Source: Flagellimonas sp. MMG031
GTDB lineage: Bacteria; Bacteroidota; Bacteroidia; Flavobacteriales; Flavobacteriaceae
Length of the DNA stretch: 64,000 nt
NCBI RefSeq assembly: GCF_040112705.1
Contig: NZ_CP157804.1
Location: forward strand, 3,528,001-3,592,000
Reading direction: 5' to 3'
Shown here: positions 63,059 through 64,000 of the stretch, piece by piece
Numbering within the stretch: the first letter of the stretch is position 1
How the letters are laid out: the number at the start of each line of letters is the position of its first letter
The notes under the pieces: generated by a model
The model's database searches: none
What the model saw: the letters and a program-made list of their open reading frames with translations, nothing else
Told to the model about the DNA's origin: nothing
Made by a program: the position numbers and the translations under genes

Positions 63059-64000
63059 ATGACTTCGCCCAACCCCATATTGTCCACCATCATCTTTGTT
63101 TTTGCCTTTCAAGCGATCGTGCTTGGGGTTTTGTTGGTGACCAAACGGCCACCAAAACAGTCCAACATATTCCTATCGCTTCTCATATTCTTTTTTGCGC
63201 TGATGGCGCTCAACATAGGTTTGGTGAACATACTGTGGAGCAGTTGCATGATAGACGTTTTTCGGTATATGCAATTGGAGCTCCTTTATGGTATTGGCCC
63301 TGCGCTGTATTTCTACACTAAAAGTGTGACCGATAAAGAATTCGTTTTTTCAAAAAGGGATGCCATCCATTTTGTTCCGGTGGTACTGGAATTTATTTTT
63401 TACAGAACGGCATTTTACCGCTTGGGTGCGGACGGGCTCTATCAAACACCGGCCCATCCGTACACCAAGATCTACTTGGCGGAACAATGGCTCGGCAGTT
63501 TTTCGATTATGAGCTATGCCATCATATCGCTATGGCTGCTGTTCCAGTATCAATCTTGGCTAAAACAGCGTTATTCCAATCTGGAGCATAAATCGCTGAG
63601 ATGGTTGCAACTTCCCATTATCATTTATGCGCTGTTTTGGATCGGTTGGAATTTCTTTGCAGAGGTGGACAAGTACTTTTTTGACAAATCCCTGAAGGAG
63701 TATTACGTCCTTCCCACCTTCGTTGGATTGGCCATTGTAACATGTTGGATTGGGTTTAAGGGATATCTAAAAACACTCAAGGAAACCTCTGGCTATGCCT
63801 CAAAAAAGTCAAAACCCACTTTGGATGACCTAAATCCAGATTTGGCAAAGCAACTCACAGAATTAATGGAAAAAAAGAAGCCTTATCTCAATTCCGATTT
63901 AGACCTCAACACATTGGCGGAGCTGCTGGAAGTAAGTCCAAAACAGGTATCCCAAACCATCAACCGAAGCTTCTCCAAAAATTTTTACGAATATGTGAAC
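63059..64000 (+). CDS. Membrane-anchored AraC family regulator (partial, runs off the window)
   Basis: An open frame of 314 codons without a stop in the window. The N-terminal ~230 residues have about 7 transmembrane segments (IIFVFAFQAIVLGVLLV, FLSLLIFFFALMALNIGLV, LLYGIGPALYFYT, and so on), and the last ~60 start an AraC-type HTH (DLNTLAELLEVSPKQVSQTINRSF). This 7TM-HTH architecture is common in flavobacteria. It diverges from the split sensor-regulator across a 194-bp spacer and may be a second regulator of the glucan locus. The C-terminal HTH is cut by the window end. Confidence 0.85.
   Translation, partial: MTSPNPILSTIIFVFAFQAIVLGVLLVTKRPPKQSNIFLSLLIFFFALMALNIGLVNILWSSCMIDVFRYMQLELLYGIGPALYFYTKSVTDKEFVFSKRDAIHFVPVVLEFIFYRTAFYRLGADGLYQTPAHPYTKIYLAEQWLGSFSIMSYAIISLWLLFQYQSWLKQRYSNLEHKSLRWLQLPIIIYALFWIGWNFFAEVDKYFFDKSLKEYYVLPTFVGLAIVTCWIGFKGYLKTLKETSGYASKKSKPTLDDLNPDLAKQLTELMEKKKPYLNSDLDLNTLAELLEVSPKQVSQTINRSFSKNFYEYVN

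Overview
The window looks like chromosomal DNA of a marine flavobacterium (Bacteroidota, Flavobacteriaceae; the gene set resembles Muricauda/Flagellimonas-type organisms, but the genus is a guess). Grounds: Bacteroidota-type -7 promoter elements (TAnnTTTG) and A-rich start contexts instead of strong Shine-Dalgarno sites, SecD and SecF fused in one protein, a one-piece tmRNA with the tag GENNYALAA, many lipoproteins with Bacteroidota lipoboxes, TonB-receptor-like barrels, and a laminarin-type polysaccharide utilisation locus (PUL). No rRNA or tRNA genes and no CRISPR array were seen.

Layout. 1-3.1 kb: AraC regulator divergent from an aldehyde dehydrogenase plus DUF779 pair. 3.1-7.7 kb: envelope and housekeeping genes (yidD, lgt, DUF192 lipoprotein, a two-half ABC ATPase, a trehalose-synthase-like GT4). 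7.7-19 kb: secDF, mdh, a small lipoprotein, DUF6588 barrel, gyrB, an outer-membrane barrel, asnB and a DUF2911 protein whose last codons are frameshifted. 19-27.4 kb: amidohydrolase, secreted unknown, OmpA-like protein, TonB-receptor-like barrel and a large TPR protein. 27.6-32.9 kb: LemA, DUF3137, FtsE-like ATPase, polyphosphate glucokinase, typA. 33-36.2 kb: an AT-rich accessory patch in which mazEF and higBA toxin-antitoxin modules lie between paralogous outer-membrane protein genes; the 3' end of a third, destroyed paralog remains beside higBA. 36.2-42.2 kb: kdsA, DUF1801, DUF808, COG2426, an unknown, a LYS1/AlaDH-like dehydrogenase, a candidate structured noncoding RNA, ssrA (tmRNA) with a degenerate copy of its 3' end 164 bp downstream, and a flavin reductase family protein.

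42.3-62.9 kb is the accessory centrepiece: a long minus-strand beta-glucan (laminarin-type) locus. In transcription order it encodes a clan GH-A glycosidase fused to an outer-membrane beta-barrel, a carbohydrate-binding lipoprotein, a GH16 laminarinase lipoprotein, a modular PKD/CBM lipoprotein with an internal duplication, a GH149-like beta-1,3-glucan phosphorylase, a GH17 lipoprotein, a GH30 lipoprotein, a GPH-family sugar transporter and a cytoplasmic GH17. No SusC/SusD pair is present in the cluster, so the enzyme-barrel fusion is the only obvious outer-membrane channel candidate. The inferred logic is: surface GH16/GH17/GH30 cut beta-1,3/1,6-glucan, oligosaccharides cross the outer membrane (perhaps through the fusion barrel), the GPH carrier moves them into the cytosol, and GH149 plus cytoplasmic GH17 finish degradation to glucose-1-phosphate and glucose. 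The adjacent triple-Tyr/LuxR-type regulator is split by one in-frame stop codon between its sensor and DNA-binding halves. The window ends inside a membrane-anchored AraC regulator.
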